This document shows, one piece after another, positions 8,185 to 17,186 of a stretch of 64,000 nt of DNA. The notes beneath the pieces were generated by a model. That model was not told the origin of the DNA. It did not search any database and saw only the letters and a list, made by a program, of their open reading frames with translations. The DNA is from Pseudomonas sp. RC10 (lineage in GTDB: Bacteria; Pseudomonadota; Gammaproteobacteria; Pseudomonadales; Pseudomonadaceae). Location of the stretch: the NCBI RefSeq assembly GCF_038397775.1, contig NZ_CP151650.1, forward strand, positions 4,154,001-4,218,000. Direction: 5' to 3'. Numbering within the stretch: the stretch's first letter is position 1; every line of letters starts with the position of its first letter. A program made the translations under genes and the position numbers.

Positions 8185-11100
8185 ATGCTCGGGCTGGTCA
8201 GGACTGCATTGCTCAAGCCCTACACGTTTATCGTGTTGGCGATTTTCATCTGTATTGTCGGGCCGATGGCGGCGGTCAAGACGCCCACAGACGTGTTCCC
8301 CGACATCGGCATTCCGGTGGTGGCGGTGGTCTGGCAGTACGCGGGGCTGTCGCCGGACGCCATGGCCGGTCGGGTGATCTACACCTACGAGCGCTCGCTC
8401 AGCACCACGGTCAACGACATCGAGCACATCGAATCGCAATCCTTGCCCGGCATGGGCATCGTCAAGATTTTCTTCCAGCCCGGCGTGGACATTCGCACCG
8501 CCAACGCCCAGGTGACGGCGGTGTCACAAACCGTGCTCAAACAGATGCCCGCCGGGATCACGCCGCCGCTGATCCTCAACTACAGCGCCTCGACCGTGCC
8601 GATCCTGCAAATGGCCTTTTCCAGCCCGACCCTGTCGGAAGCGCGGATTCGCGACCTCGTGCAAAACAGCATTCGCCTGCCCCTCAGCGCCGTGCCGGGC
8701 CTCGCCATGCCAACGCCCATGGGCGGCAAGCAGCGGCAGATCACCCTCGACCTCGACCCGCAGGCACTCGCCGCCAAGGGCCTGTCGGCGCAGGACGTCG
8801 GCAACGCGCTGGCCGCTGGCAACCAGATCATTCCGGTGGGCACGGCGAAGATGGGCACCGACGAATACACGGTCCTGTTGAACAACAGCCCGCAGGCGAT
8901 CAACGAGCTCAACGACCTGCCGATCAAGACCGTCGACGGCGCGCTGATCACCATCGGTCAAGTCGCTCACGTGCGGGACGGCTCGCCGCCGCAGACCAAC
9001 ATCGTCCGGGTCGATGGCCGTCGTGCGGTGCTGATGCCCGCGTTGAAAAACGGCAACATCTCGACCCTGTCGATCGTCGACGACATCCGCAACATGCTGC
9101 CGCTGATCAACGAAACCCTGCCGCCCGAGTTGAAAACCTCGCTGCTCGGTGATGCCTCGGTATTCGTAAAAGAGTCGGTGGGCAGCGTGGCGCGGGAAGG
9201 CATCATCGCCGCCCTGCTGACCAGCGTGATGATCCTGCTGTTCCTCGGCAGTTGGCGTTCGACGCTGATCATCGCCGCGTCGATTCCACTGGCCGTGCTG
9301 TCGGCCATCGCTCTGCTCTCGGTCACCGGGCAAACCCTCAATGTCATGACCCTCGGCGGGCTGGCGCTGGCGGTGGGGATTCTGGTGGACGACGCCACGG
9401 TGACCATCGAGAACATCAATTGGCACCTGGAACAAGGCAAGGCGGTGAAGGACGCGATCATGGACGGCGCGAAGCAAATCGTCGGCCCGGCGTTCGTCTC
9501 GCTGCTGTGCATCTGCATCGTGTTCGTGCCGATGTTCATGCTGCAGGGCATCGCCGGTTACCTTTTCCGGCCGATGGCGCTGGCAGTCATCTTCGCCATG
9601 GGCAGCTCGTTTCTGTTGTCGCGCACGCTGGTGCCGACGCTGGCGATGTTTCTGCTCAAGCCCCACGTGCTCGAAACCGGCCCCGGTCATCACCCGGAAG
9701 ACGCCTTCATTAATCACCACGAGGGCGATCAGCACGGCCGTCAGCGCAACGTGATCCTGCGCGGCGCGCTGAGTTTTCAGCAAGGTTTCGAGAAACGCTT
9801 CTCGGCGATTCGCGACGTCTACCACGGGCTGCTGGGACTGGCACTGAAACGTCGCAAAGCATTTCTGCTGGGATTTCTCGCCTGCGTGCTGGCCAGCTTT
9901 GCGTTGTTGCCGAGTCTGGGGGAAGACTTCTTCCCGGCCACCGATGCAGGCGCCTTGTCGATGCACGTGCGCCTGCCGCTGGGCACGCGGATCGAGGAAA
10001 GCGCCGCCGACTTCGACCGCATCGAGCAGCGCATCCGCGAGATCATTCCCGGCGATGAGCTGGACACCGTGATCGACAACATCGGCATCCCGCTCAGCGG
10101 CATCGACATGGCCTACAGCAGCAGCGGCACCATCGGTCCGCAGGACGGCGACATTCAGGTCACCCTGAAAGAAGGCCACGCGCCCACTGCCGACTACGTC
10201 AAACGCCTGCGCGAAGCCCTGCCCCAGAGTTTCCCCGGCAGCCAGTTCGCCTTCCTGCCCGCCGACATCAGCAGCCAGATTCTCAACTTCGGTAACCCGG
10301 CCCCGCTGGACCTGAAAATTTCCGGGCCCAACGGCGACGCCAACCGTGATTACGCGCTGGAACTGCAACGCCGCCTGCAACACATTCCTGGCATCGCTGA
10401 CCTGCGCATCCAGCAGTCCACGGGCTATCCGTCGCTGCAAGTGGATGTCAACCGGCTGCGCGCCAAGCAACTGGGCATCACCGAAAAAGACGTCACGACC
10501 AGCCTCGGCGCCTCATTGGCCGGGACCTCGCAAGTGGCGCCGACCTACTGGCTGAACCCGAAAAACGGCGTGTCCTATTCCGTGGTCGCCGCGACCCCGC
10601 AATACCGGCTGGACAGCCTGCCGACGTTGGAAGCCCTGCCGATCACCGGCAGCGACGGGCAGTCACAGATCCTCGGTGGCCTGGCAACGATCAAACGCGT
10701 GGACAGCCCCGCTGTGGTCACCCATTACAACATTCAGCCGACGCTGGACCTGTTCGCCAACGTTCAGGGCCGTGATCTCGGCGGTGTGGCCAAGGACGTG
10801 CAAAAGGTCATCGACGACATGGCGCACCTGCGGCCCAAAGGTGCGGTGGTCAGCCTGCACGGCCAGATCGACGCGCTGCACGAAGCCTTCAGCGGCTTGA
10901 GTTTCGGCCTGCTCGGCGCGGTGGTGCTGATCTATCTGCTGATCGTGATCAATTTCCAGTCGTGGATCGACCCCTTCGTGATCATCACGGCATTGCCAGC
11001 GGCACTGGCCGGGATCGTCTGGATGCTCTTCCTCAGCGGCACGTCGCTGTCGGTGCCGACGCTGACCGGGGCGATTTTGTGCATGGGCGTGGCGACGGCC

Positions 11101-11427
11101 AACTCGATTCTGGTCGTGAGTTTCTGCCGCGAGCGTCTGGCCGAACACGGCGACGCGCTGCTCGCCGCGCTGGAAGGCGGGTACACCCGCTTCCGCCCGG
11201 TGTGCATGACGGCTTTGGCAATGATCATCGGCATGCTGCCACTGGCCATTTCTCAGGAGCAGAACGCGCCGCTGGGCCGTGCCGTCATTGGCGGGTTGAT
11301 CCTCGCCACCACCGCCACCCTGCTGTTCGTGCCCGTGGTGTTCAGCCTCGTGCACCGCCACTCGAAACCCATCTCTGCTATTACCCCCGCCAGCGCTACC
11401 GATGGAGAAACACCCCATGTCGTCTGA
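8185..11427 (+). CDS. RND efflux permease (inner-membrane pump)
   Basis: A 1080-residue resistance-nodulation-division permease of usual length. It has the N-terminal helix, a large periplasmic loop starting TDVFPDIGIPVVAVVWQYAG, a helix block with LGGLALAVGILVDDATVTIEN that carries the paired Asp of the proton relay, and a duplicated second half. A His-rich cytoplasmic stretch lies near residues 498-516 (GHHPED, NHHEGDQHG). It is first in a permease-adaptor-channel operon; the adaptor gene overlaps its end. Drug-type rather than heavy-metal export is likely from the helix-4 motif, but the substrates are unknown. Confidence 0.93.
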   Translation: MLGLVRTALLKPYTFIVLAIFICIVGPMAAVKTPTDVFPDIGIPVVAVVWQYAGLSPDAMAGRVIYTYERSLSTTVNDIEHIESQSLPGMGIVKIFFQPGVDIRTANAQVTAVSQTVLKQMPAGITPPLILNYSASTVPILQMAFSSPTLSEARIRDLVQNSIRLPLSAVPGLAMPTPMGGKQRQITLDLDPQALAAKGLSAQDVGNALAAGNQIIPVGTAKMGTDEYTVLLNNSPQAINELNDLPIKTVDGALITIGQVAHVRDGSPPQTNIVRVDGRRAVLMPALKNGNISTLSIVDDIRNMLPLINETLPPELKTSLLGDASVFVKESVGSVAREGIIAALLTSVMILLFLGSWRSTLIIAASIPLAVLSAIALLSVTGQTLNVMTLGGLALAVGILVDDATVTIENINWHLEQGKAVKDAIMDGAKQIVGPAFVSLLCICIVFVPMFMLQGIAGYLFRPMALAVIFAMGSSFLLSRTLVPTLAMFLLKPHVLETGPGHHPEDAFINHHEGDQHGRQRNVILRGALSFQQGFEKRFSAIRDVYHGLLGLALKRRKAFLLGFLACVLASFALLPSLGEDFFPATDAGALSMHVRLPLGTRIEESAADFDRIEQRIREIIPGDELDTVIDNIGIPLSGIDMAYSSSGTIGPQDGDIQVTLKEGHAPTADYVKRLREALPQSFPGSQFAFLPADISSQILNFGNPAPLDLKISGPNGDANRDYALELQRRLQHIPGIADLRIQQSTGYPSLQVDVNRLRAKQLGITEKDVTTSLGASLAGTSQVAPTYWLNPKNGVSYSVVAATPQYRLDSLPTLEALPITGSDGQSQILGGLATIKRVDSPAVVTHYNIQPTLDLFANVQGRDLGGVAKDVQKVIDDMAHLRPKGAVVSLHGQIDALHEAFSGLSFGLLGAVVLIYLLIVINFQSWIDPFVIITALPAALAGIVWMLFLSGTSLSVPTLTGAILCMGVATANSILVVSFCRERLAEHGDALLAALEGGYTRFRPVCMTALAMIIGMLPLAISQEQNAPLGRAVIGGLILATTATLLFVPVVFSLVHRHSKPISAITPASATDGETPHVV

Positions 11428-12583
11428 ACACGCCCCTTCGCGCAAACGCCTGATGCTCACCGGCATCGGCGGCCTGACCCTGGCGGCACTTTTGGTCGCC
11501 AATGGCCTCGCCGCTCGCACCCGCCATGATCACGCCGTCGCGGACTGGACTGAAAGCCAGTCGGTGCCAGTGGTCACGGTGGTCTCGCCTTCGCAAAACG
11601 CCCAAGCCGACACGCTACAATTGCCCGCACGCCTCGACGCCTGGAGCAAAGCCTCGATCAATGCCCGGGTCAGCGGCTACCTGAAAGACTGGGCCGCCGA
11701 CATCGGCACGCAGGTGCAGGCCGGTCAGGTGCTGGCCCACATCGACAGCCCCGAGCTGGATCAACAACTGGCGCAAACCCACGCGCACCTTGCCCAGCAA
11801 CAGGCCCAGGCGCGCATCGCCCAGACCACCGCCGAGCGCTGGCAACACTTGCTCGCCACGCATTCGGTGTCGCAACAGGAAGTGGACGAGAAAGTCTCCG
11901 CCGCCACCGCTGCGAAGGCCGATGTGCAAGCGGCGGAGGCGGACTACCAGCGCCTCACCGACTTGGCCGCGTACAAGACGATTCGGGCGCCGTTCAGCGG
12001 CACGATCACCGCGCGTAACACCGACATCGGCCAGTTGATCAAGGCCGACGATGGCGGCGGCACCCCGTTGTTCAGCATGGCCGACACCCATCGACTGCGC
12101 CTCTATGTGCCGATTCCGCAGAACTACGCCAGCGTCATCCGCCCCGGCATGCAGGTGCAGCTCAGCGTTCCCGAGCACCCCGCACAAACCTACAAGGCGA
12201 CCCTGCTCGGCGACTCCACCGCCGTCGATCCGCGCTCCGGCACGTTGCTGGCCCAGTTCGTGGCCAACAACCCCGATGGCGCGCTGCTGCCGGGTGATTA
12301 CGCCGACGCGACCCTGCCCATTGCCGCAGGCAGCCATGGGATGAGCATCCCGGCGAGCGCACTGATTTTCCGCGCCAAAGGCACGCAGGTCGCGACCATG
12401 GACGGGGCCGGTCATGTGCACCTGCGCGACATTCACATCGCGATGGACCTTGGGGATCGGCTGGTGATTGACCAAGGCTTGCAAGCCTCCGACAAGGTCA
12501 TCGACAACCCGCCCGATGCCCTCCGTGAAAACGACCCGGTGCAACTCGCGGACGCGGGAGGTGCCCATGCGCCCAAGGCTTAA
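11417..12583 (+). CDS. RND efflux periplasmic adaptor (membrane fusion protein)
   Basis: A 388-residue HlyD/AcrA-like adaptor. One N-terminal membrane segment (LTGIGGLTLAALLVANGLAA) anchors it. The lipoyl half-motifs are SGYLKDWAADIGTQVQAGQVLA and YKTIRAPFSGTITARNTDIG, with a helical hairpin of Gln/Ala-rich sequence between them, then a beta-barrel domain. An ATG at 11402 is in frame, but ATG at 11417 has GGAG at a good distance, so I use it. Overlaps the permease stop by 11 bases and the channel gene by 17. Confidence 0.9.
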   Translation: MSSEHAPSRKRLMLTGIGGLTLAALLVANGLAARTRHDHAVADWTESQSVPVVTVVSPSQNAQADTLQLPARLDAWSKASINARVSGYLKDWAADIGTQVQAGQVLAHIDSPELDQQLAQTHAHLAQQQAQARIAQTTAERWQHLLATHSVSQQEVDEKVSAATAAKADVQAAEADYQRLTDLAAYKTIRAPFSGTITARNTDIGQLIKADDGGGTPLFSMADTHRLRLYVPIPQNYASVIRPGMQVQLSVPEHPAQTYKATLLGDSTAVDPRSGTLLAQFVANNPDGALLPGDYADATLPIAAGSHGMSIPASALIFRAKGTQVATMDGAGHVHLRDIHIAMDLGDRLVIDQGLQASDKVIDNPPDALRENDPVQLADAGGAHAPKA

Positions 12584-14000
12584 GGGTCTGACCCTGGCGC
12601 TGGTTATCGCAGGCGCGTTAACGCTGCAAGGCTGCTCGCTGGCGCCGACCTACCACGCACCAGCGGTGCCGCTGCCTGAGCATTACAGGGAGGACGCAGG
12701 CCCGTGGCACCCGGCGCAGCCTGCGGATCAGTTGCAGGCCCAGTGGTGGCAGGTGTTCGGCGACAAACAGCTCGACGACCTGCAACAGCAACTGCTCAAC
12801 GCCAACCCGGACCTGGCGGCCGCCCTCGCCCACTACGACGCGTCGGTGGCCTTCGCCAGCCAGTTGCATGCCGGGCTGTTTCCGCAGATCAACGCCAGCG
12901 TTGCGCCGGTGCGTCAGCGTCAGTCGGATCGAAGACCCTTGCGTGGCGATACCCAGCCCTCGGTCTATAACAGCGACACGGCCGGGTTCAGCCTGAGTTT
13001 CGACCCGGATCTGTGGGGCAAGATTCGCAATCAGGTGGCGGCGGGAGACGCGCAGGCCCAAGCTTCGGCGGACGACCTGGCCGTCGCCCGTCTCAGCCTG
13101 CAAAAGCAACTCGCGACCCTTTACGTGCAAGCGCGCGGACTGGACGCGCAGAGCCGAATTCTCAAGGCGTCGCTAGACGACTACACCCAGGCCCTGCAAC
13201 TGACCCGAGACCGTTACGAAGGCAAGATCGCCTCGGAGCTTGACCTCTCCCGCGCCCAGAGCCAGTTGGCCGAAGCCCAGGCGCAACTGGACGATGTCAA
13301 AGCGCAAAGTGACCTGAGCGAACACGCCATCGCCGAGCTGGTGGGCGTCCTGCCGAGCGACTTCGCCCTGGTTCACGACGCTGAATCGTTGAAACAGCCG
13401 GACATCCCTCATGCCTTGCCCGGCAGCCTGTTGCAACAACGGCCTGACGTGGCGGCCGCAGAGCGTCGGGTGTTCGCAGCCAACGCCAACATCGGCGTCG
13501 CCAAAGCCGCGTGGTACCCGGATTTCAGCCTCACCGGCCTGCTCGGCGGGCAGACACAGGGCAGCGGCAATCTGCTGGCGGCGGCCAATCGTTATTGGGC
13601 ACTGGGGCCGCTGGTGAACCTGCCGATCTTCGACGGCGGACGCCGCAACGCCAACGAGCGTCAGGCCAAGGCCGAGTTCGAAGGAGCCGCCGCGCAGTAC
13701 CACAGCCAAGTGCTCAAGGCGGTGCGCGAAGTGGAAGATAACTTGGGCCAATTGCGGGATTTGCAGCAGGAATCCCAAGACCAGCAAGCCGCCGTCGACG
13801 CCGCCCACAGCGCCGAACAGATCGCGACCAACAGTTATGAAGCGGGGGCGCTGAATTATCTGGAAGTGGTGACCGCGCAGACCACCGCCTTGCAGGCGCA
13901 GCGGCGGTTGCAGGAAGTGGACACCAGCCGGTTGCAGGCCAGTGTCGGGTTGGCGGTGGCGTTGGGTGGAGGGTGGAGCAGTTCCTTTTCCAATGACTGA
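12567..14000 (+). CDS. NodT-family outer membrane efflux lipoprotein
   Basis: A 477-residue TolC-like channel of the RND outer-membrane factor family. It has a lipoprotein signal with lipobox LQGC (Cys23), followed by SLAPTYHAPAVPLP, which is typical of this family. Two repeated helical halves follow, with motifs QWWQVFGDKQLDDLQQQLL and RPDVAAAERRVFAANANIGVAKAAWYPDFSL. The open frame begins upstream, but ATG at 12567 follows GGGAGGTG. It completes the tripartite pump with the two preceding genes. Confidence 0.92.
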   Translation: MRPRLKGLTLALVIAGALTLQGCSLAPTYHAPAVPLPEHYREDAGPWHPAQPADQLQAQWWQVFGDKQLDDLQQQLLNANPDLAAALAHYDASVAFASQLHAGLFPQINASVAPVRQRQSDRRPLRGDTQPSVYNSDTAGFSLSFDPDLWGKIRNQVAAGDAQAQASADDLAVARLSLQKQLATLYVQARGLDAQSRILKASLDDYTQALQLTRDRYEGKIASELDLSRAQSQLAEAQAQLDDVKAQSDLSEHAIAELVGVLPSDFALVHDAESLKQPDIPHALPGSLLQQRPDVAAAERRVFAANANIGVAKAAWYPDFSLTGLLGGQTQGSGNLLAAANRYWALGPLVNLPIFDGGRRNANERQAKAEFEGAAAQYHSQVLKAVREVEDNLGQLRDLQQESQDQQAAVDAAHSAEQIATNSYEAGALNYLEVVTAQTTALQAQRRLQEVDTSRLQASVGLAVALGGGWSSSFSND

Positions 14001-14029
14001 CTCACCGCTTTCGTCCGACCGCGGCCCGA

Positions 14030-14190
14030 ACCGTCGTAACCTCCGGCATCTCCTACAGGTTTTTGCGGTGCATCGAAATCTGGTGAACGCCGCCGAACCT
14101 GTGGGAGCTGCTGGAGGTTACGACAGTGGCGAAGGCGTCCTGCCTGACACACCGCATTCGCTGCCGTCGTAACCTCCGGCGTCTCCCACA
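14030..14190. repeat. REP-like repeats of the GTCGTAACCTCCGGC type
   Basis: Three arms: GTCGTAACCTCCGGCATCTC near 14033, its inverse GTGGGAGCTGCTGGAGGTTACGAC near 14101-14124, and GTCGTAACCTCCGGCGTCTC near 14165. They lie between the RND operon end and the IS element, whose left end starts 3 bases after this repeat. The same family recurs at 46.7, 48.3, 51.9 and 56 kb. Confidence 0.78.
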
Positions 14191-14241
14191 GATTGAACTG
14201 CCCCCAAGAAGTTGGACACCCATCCAACCCCTGGGGGATCT

Positions 14242-14754
14242 ATGATCAAGTACACCGAGCAGTTCAAGCTCACGGCGGTCACCGCCTACCTAAACGGTAC
14301 CAACGGCTTCCGAACAGTGGCCAGACATTTTGGCATCGACTTCAGTCTCCTTCGACGCTGGGTCGCCAGTTATCGGACTGGCAACAGCATCAAGCCAATG
14401 TCGTATGCGCGGCGGTACAGCGAGGATTTCAAGCGCCAAGTCTTGACCTACATGCATGAGCATCGACTTTCGCTACGCCAGACCGCTGCGCATTTTGACC
14501 TTGGGCGGTCCTCCCTGATAGGCATCTGGCAACGCCAGTATTACAGTGACAGTCCTGTCACCCCTACTGCCATCCAGCCAGCCGACACGCCCATGAAAAT
14601 CAAACCCGCCAAACCCACCGACACCAACGATGCACAAAAGCCACGAGAGCAGTTGATGGCTGAACTTGAGTACATGCGCATGGAGAACGCTGTCCTAAAG
14701 GAGCTCAAGGCCCTGCGCGAGGAAAAGGAGCGAACACGGGGGAAAAAGTCCTGA
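14242..14754 (+). CDS. IS3-family transposase OrfA (copy 1)
   Basis: A 170-residue DNA-binding subunit. It carries two helix-turn-helix-like segments (GFRTVARHFGIDFSLLRRWV and SLRQTAAHFDLGRSSLIGIW). A C-terminal coiled coil, with hydrophobic residues spaced through QLMAELEYMRMENAVLKELK, resembles the leucine zipper of IS3/IS150 OrfA proteins. ATG at 14242 follows GGGGGATCT; an in-frame ATG at 14212 lies inside the terminal repeat and is less likely. It ends in an A-rich stretch (GGAAAAAG) suited to -1 frameshifting into orfB. Confidence 0.9.
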   Translation: MIKYTEQFKLTAVTAYLNGTNGFRTVARHFGIDFSLLRRWVASYRTGNSIKPMSYARRYSEDFKRQVLTYMHEHRLSLRQTAAHFDLGRSSLIGIWQRQYYSDSPVTPTAIQPADTPMKIKPAKPTDTNDAQKPREQLMAELEYMRMENAVLKELKALREEKERTRGKKS

Positions 14755-14783
14755 TCGTCCGCAAACTCAAGCACCGATTCCCA

Positions 14784-15590
14784 TTGCCCGACCTCCTTGA
14801 GCTGGTCGGGCTGGCACGCAGCACCTTCTATTACCAGGTCAAGGCTGAGCAGAAACCGGACCGGCATGCGGCGCTCAAGGAACGGGTGCAGCAGGAATAT
14901 CACAAGCAGAGAGGGCTGTATGGCTATCGGCGTATTGCGCTTGCGCTCAGAAAGGAAGGAACGCTGGTCAACAAGAAGGTCATCGAACGGCTGATGGCCG
15001 AACAGGGTTTGCAATCGGTCGTACGGCCCAAGAAATACCGTTCCTACCGGGGGACTGTTGGCAAAATCGCCGCGAACCTGCTGGAGCGTAATTTTCATGC
15101 ACCCCGGCCAAAACAGAAGTGGGTAACCGACGTCACCGAGTTCAAAGTGGGTCAGCAGAAGCTCTACTTGTCTCCTGTGATGGATTTGTACAACGGCGAA
15201 ATCATCGCGTACGAAACAGCCAGTCGGCCTTACTACGAGTTGGTGGGGAACATGCTCGACAAGGCGTTGGCTTGCTTGGGAGACGCGCCCAAACTGGTCG
15301 TTCATTCGGACCAGGGATGGCACTACCAACAGCCACGCTATCGCCACGCACTCAGCGAAAAAGGCGTGAAGCAGAGCATGTCCCGCAAAGGCAATTGCCT
15401 GGATAATGCGGCGATAGAGAGTTTTTTCGGCACGCTGAAGTCAGAGTTTTTCTACCTGAAGCGTTTCGAGAGTGTGGAAGAATTGAAGGCGGGCCTGGAT
15501 GAGTACATTCATTACTACAACCATGACCGCATCAAGCTGAGGCTCAATGGCATGAGTCCTGTTGAATACAGGACTCAGGCTGAGGCGTAA
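14784..15590 (+). CDS. IS3-family transposase OrfB, DDE catalytic part (copy 1)
   Basis: A 268-residue rve-type integrase domain. Catalytic residues: Asp in KWVTDVTEFKV, Asp in LVVHSDQGWHY, and Glu in AAIESFFGTLKSEF, with the following Lys. The frame is open upstream of the TTG at 14784 through the A-rich run at 14741-14748, so the natural product is probably an OrfAB fusion made by -1 frameshifting. It differs from copy 2 at a few residues, for example Ile for Met in AAIESF and the last residues EA versus AA. Confidence 0.92.
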   Translation: MPDLLELVGLARSTFYYQVKAEQKPDRHAALKERVQQEYHKQRGLYGYRRIALALRKEGTLVNKKVIERLMAEQGLQSVVRPKKYRSYRGTVGKIAANLLERNFHAPRPKQKWVTDVTEFKVGQQKLYLSPVMDLYNGEIIAYETASRPYYELVGNMLDKALACLGDAPKLVVHSDQGWHYQQPRYRHALSEKGVKQSMSRKGNCLDNAAIESFFGTLKSEFFYLKRFESVEELKAGLDEYIHYYNHDRIKLRLNGMSPVEYRTQAEA

Positions 15591-15658
15591 ACTGTCCAAC
15601 TTTTGGGGGGCAGTTCAGATCAGGCGTCGAACATGGCTTGATCATCCACGCAGACTTC

Positions 15659-15729
15659 CTGTAGCAGCACGGCTCGCCGGCGGTGGCGTCCATGAAATTG
15701 CCACCGCCGGCAAGCCGGACTGCTACAGG
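15659..15729. repeat. inverted repeat, REP-like
   Basis: CTGTAGCAGCACGGCTCGCC and an inverted arm ending CGGACTGCTACAG enclose a GC-rich inner stem (GCCGGCGGTGGC with GCCACCGCCGGC). It lies just beyond the 3' end of the MFS gene at 15749 and may act as its terminator. It belongs to a different family from neighbouring REPs. Confidence 0.7.
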
Positions 15730-15748
15730 GTTTTGGGTAGCATTCAAA

Positions 15749-17077
15749 TCACCGATCCGCCAACGCCTTGGGCACTTGCCACACCAACAGCGCGCCCAAG
15801 GTCAGGAACGCCGCCACTGCATACAGCCCGGTGTCGGTGTGCCCGGTTGCGGTGTTCAGCCACCCCACCATGTACGGCGACACGAACCCGGCGAGGTTGC
15901 CCATGCAGTTGATCCCGGCAATCGCCGCCGCAGCCGAGACCCCGGCAAGAAACGCGGATGGAATGCCCCAGAACAGCGACAGCGCGGACAGCACCCCGGC
16001 GGTCGCGACGCACAGCGCCAGCACCACCAGCACCGGGTTGGCGCCCACCAACGGACAGACGATGAACCCCAGGGCCCCGATCAACAACGCCTCGGAGAAA
16101 TGCTGTCGGCGCCTGGCGGTGCGGTCGGCCGTCATGCCGGAAATGATGATCGCGGGTAGCGCCACCAGGTACGGGATCGCTGAAATCCAGCCCACGTAGG
16201 CCACGTCCTGAATCCCGGATTGCTTGATCAGCGACGGCAGCCAGAAGCTGATGCCGTACAGCCCGATGATCTGGCAGAAATACACTGCCGTGAGCTTCCA
16301 GATGTTGCGGTCGCCCATGAAGCTGCGCACGCTGGCGTGTTCGGTTTTCACCGCGTCTTCCCGCGCCAGGTCACTCTGTATTTCCTGCTTCTGCGCGTCG
16401 GTCAGCCATTTGGCCTTGGCGGGTTTATCAACCATCAGAAACAGCACGGCAATACCGGCGATGAACGACGGAATGGCTTCGAGCAGGAACAACCATTGCC
16501 AGTTGGCCATGACGGTCGAGTCTTTCAGCGTCGCCATGATGATCCCGGAAATCGGCCCGCCAATGACCCCGGCCAGCGGGATGGCGATGTAATACAGCCC
16601 GAGCGAAAGACCACGTTTCTTCGACGGAAACCAGTACGTCAGGTACAGCATGATGCCTGGCGAAAACCCGGCTTCGGCCACGCCGAGCAGGAAACGTGCG
16701 ATGTAGAAATGCATCGGCGTCTGCACGAAGAGCATGGCGGCGGAGATGATCGACCAGGTGATCATGATCCGCGCGATCCAGATGCGTGCGCCAACCCGGT
16801 GCAGGATCAGGTTGCTCGGCACTTCGAAGAAAAAGTAGCCGATGAAGAACACCCCGGCGCCGAAGCCGTAGATGGCATCACTGAATTGCAGATCCTGCAT
16901 CATCTGCAATTTGGCGAAACCGACGTTGACCCGGTCGAGGTACGCGGTGAGGTAACAGAAGATAATGAACGGCATGATCCGCCAGGCGATCTTGCGATAC
17001 ACATCGACCTTGCTTGCGGCCTGCGCAGTCGTCTGGCTGGTCGTCTCGGCGACGACGGCTTCGGTGATATTCGACAT
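15749..17077 (-). CDS. MFS transporter, anion:cation symporter type
   Basis: A 442-residue major facilitator with 12 predicted helices. The family-type motifs are YLDRVNVGFAKLQMMQDL after helix 1, FFIGYFFFEVPSNLILHRVGARIWIARIM, and RFLLGVAEAGFSPGIMLYLTYWFPSKKRG. These are characteristic of the ACS family (tartrate, glucarate and phthalate-type carboxylate uptake). It lies 109 bases downstream of the COG4091-type dehydrogenase gene on the same strand, so the two are likely one operon for uptake and oxidation of a sugar acid or related carboxylate. The substrate is inferred only from family. Confidence 0.88.
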   Translation of the reverse strand: MSNITEAVVAETTSQTTAQAASKVDVYRKIAWRIMPFIIFCYLTAYLDRVNVGFAKLQMMQDLQFSDAIYGFGAGVFFIGYFFFEVPSNLILHRVGARIWIARIMITWSIISAAMLFVQTPMHFYIARFLLGVAEAGFSPGIMLYLTYWFPSKKRGLSLGLYYIAIPLAGVIGGPISGIIMATLKDSTVMANWQWLFLLEAIPSFIAGIAVLFLMVDKPAKAKWLTDAQKQEIQSDLAREDAVKTEHASVRSFMGDRNIWKLTAVYFCQIIGLYGISFWLPSLIKQSGIQDVAYVGWISAIPYLVALPAIIISGMTADRTARRRQHFSEALLIGALGFIVCPLVGANPVLVVLALCVATAGVLSALSLFWGIPSAFLAGVSAAAAIAGINCMGNLAGFVSPYMVGWLNTATGHTDTGLYAVAAFLTLGALLVWQVPKALADR

Positions 17078-17186
17078 ACATTCCTCTTCTTTCTGAAGAT
17101 CTTTTTATTGTTGGAAGACCCTGTGCGCCGACGGCCAGACAGAGTGCCTGACAGCCGACGCGGGCCTGAATGCAGTGCGCCCTCGG

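Larger units (their letters stand above)
14194..15617 (+). mobile_element. IS3-family (IS150-like) insertion sequence, copy 1
   Basis: A 1424-base element. The terminal inverted repeats start TGAACTGCCCCCAAGAAGTT on the left and, on the complementary strand of the right end, TGAACTGCCCCCCAAAAGTT. It contains orfA and orfB in the -1 relation typical of IS3 elements. The flanks show a 3-base direct repeat GAT (14191-14193 and 15618-15620), the expected target duplication. A nearly identical copy in the opposite orientation lies at 46850-48273. Confidence 0.93.

Noticed and set aside
8524..10470. Long 648-codon open frame antisense to the RND permease
   Set aside because: It is a shadow of a high-GC gene: Gln, Arg and His-rich composition, no family pattern, while the plus-strand frame is a full RND permease.
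14541..15347. 268-codon frame antisense to the IS transposase
   Set aside because: The same frame appears in both IS copies only because the IS is duplicated; it has no conserved protein pattern and the opposite strand is a clear DDE transposase.
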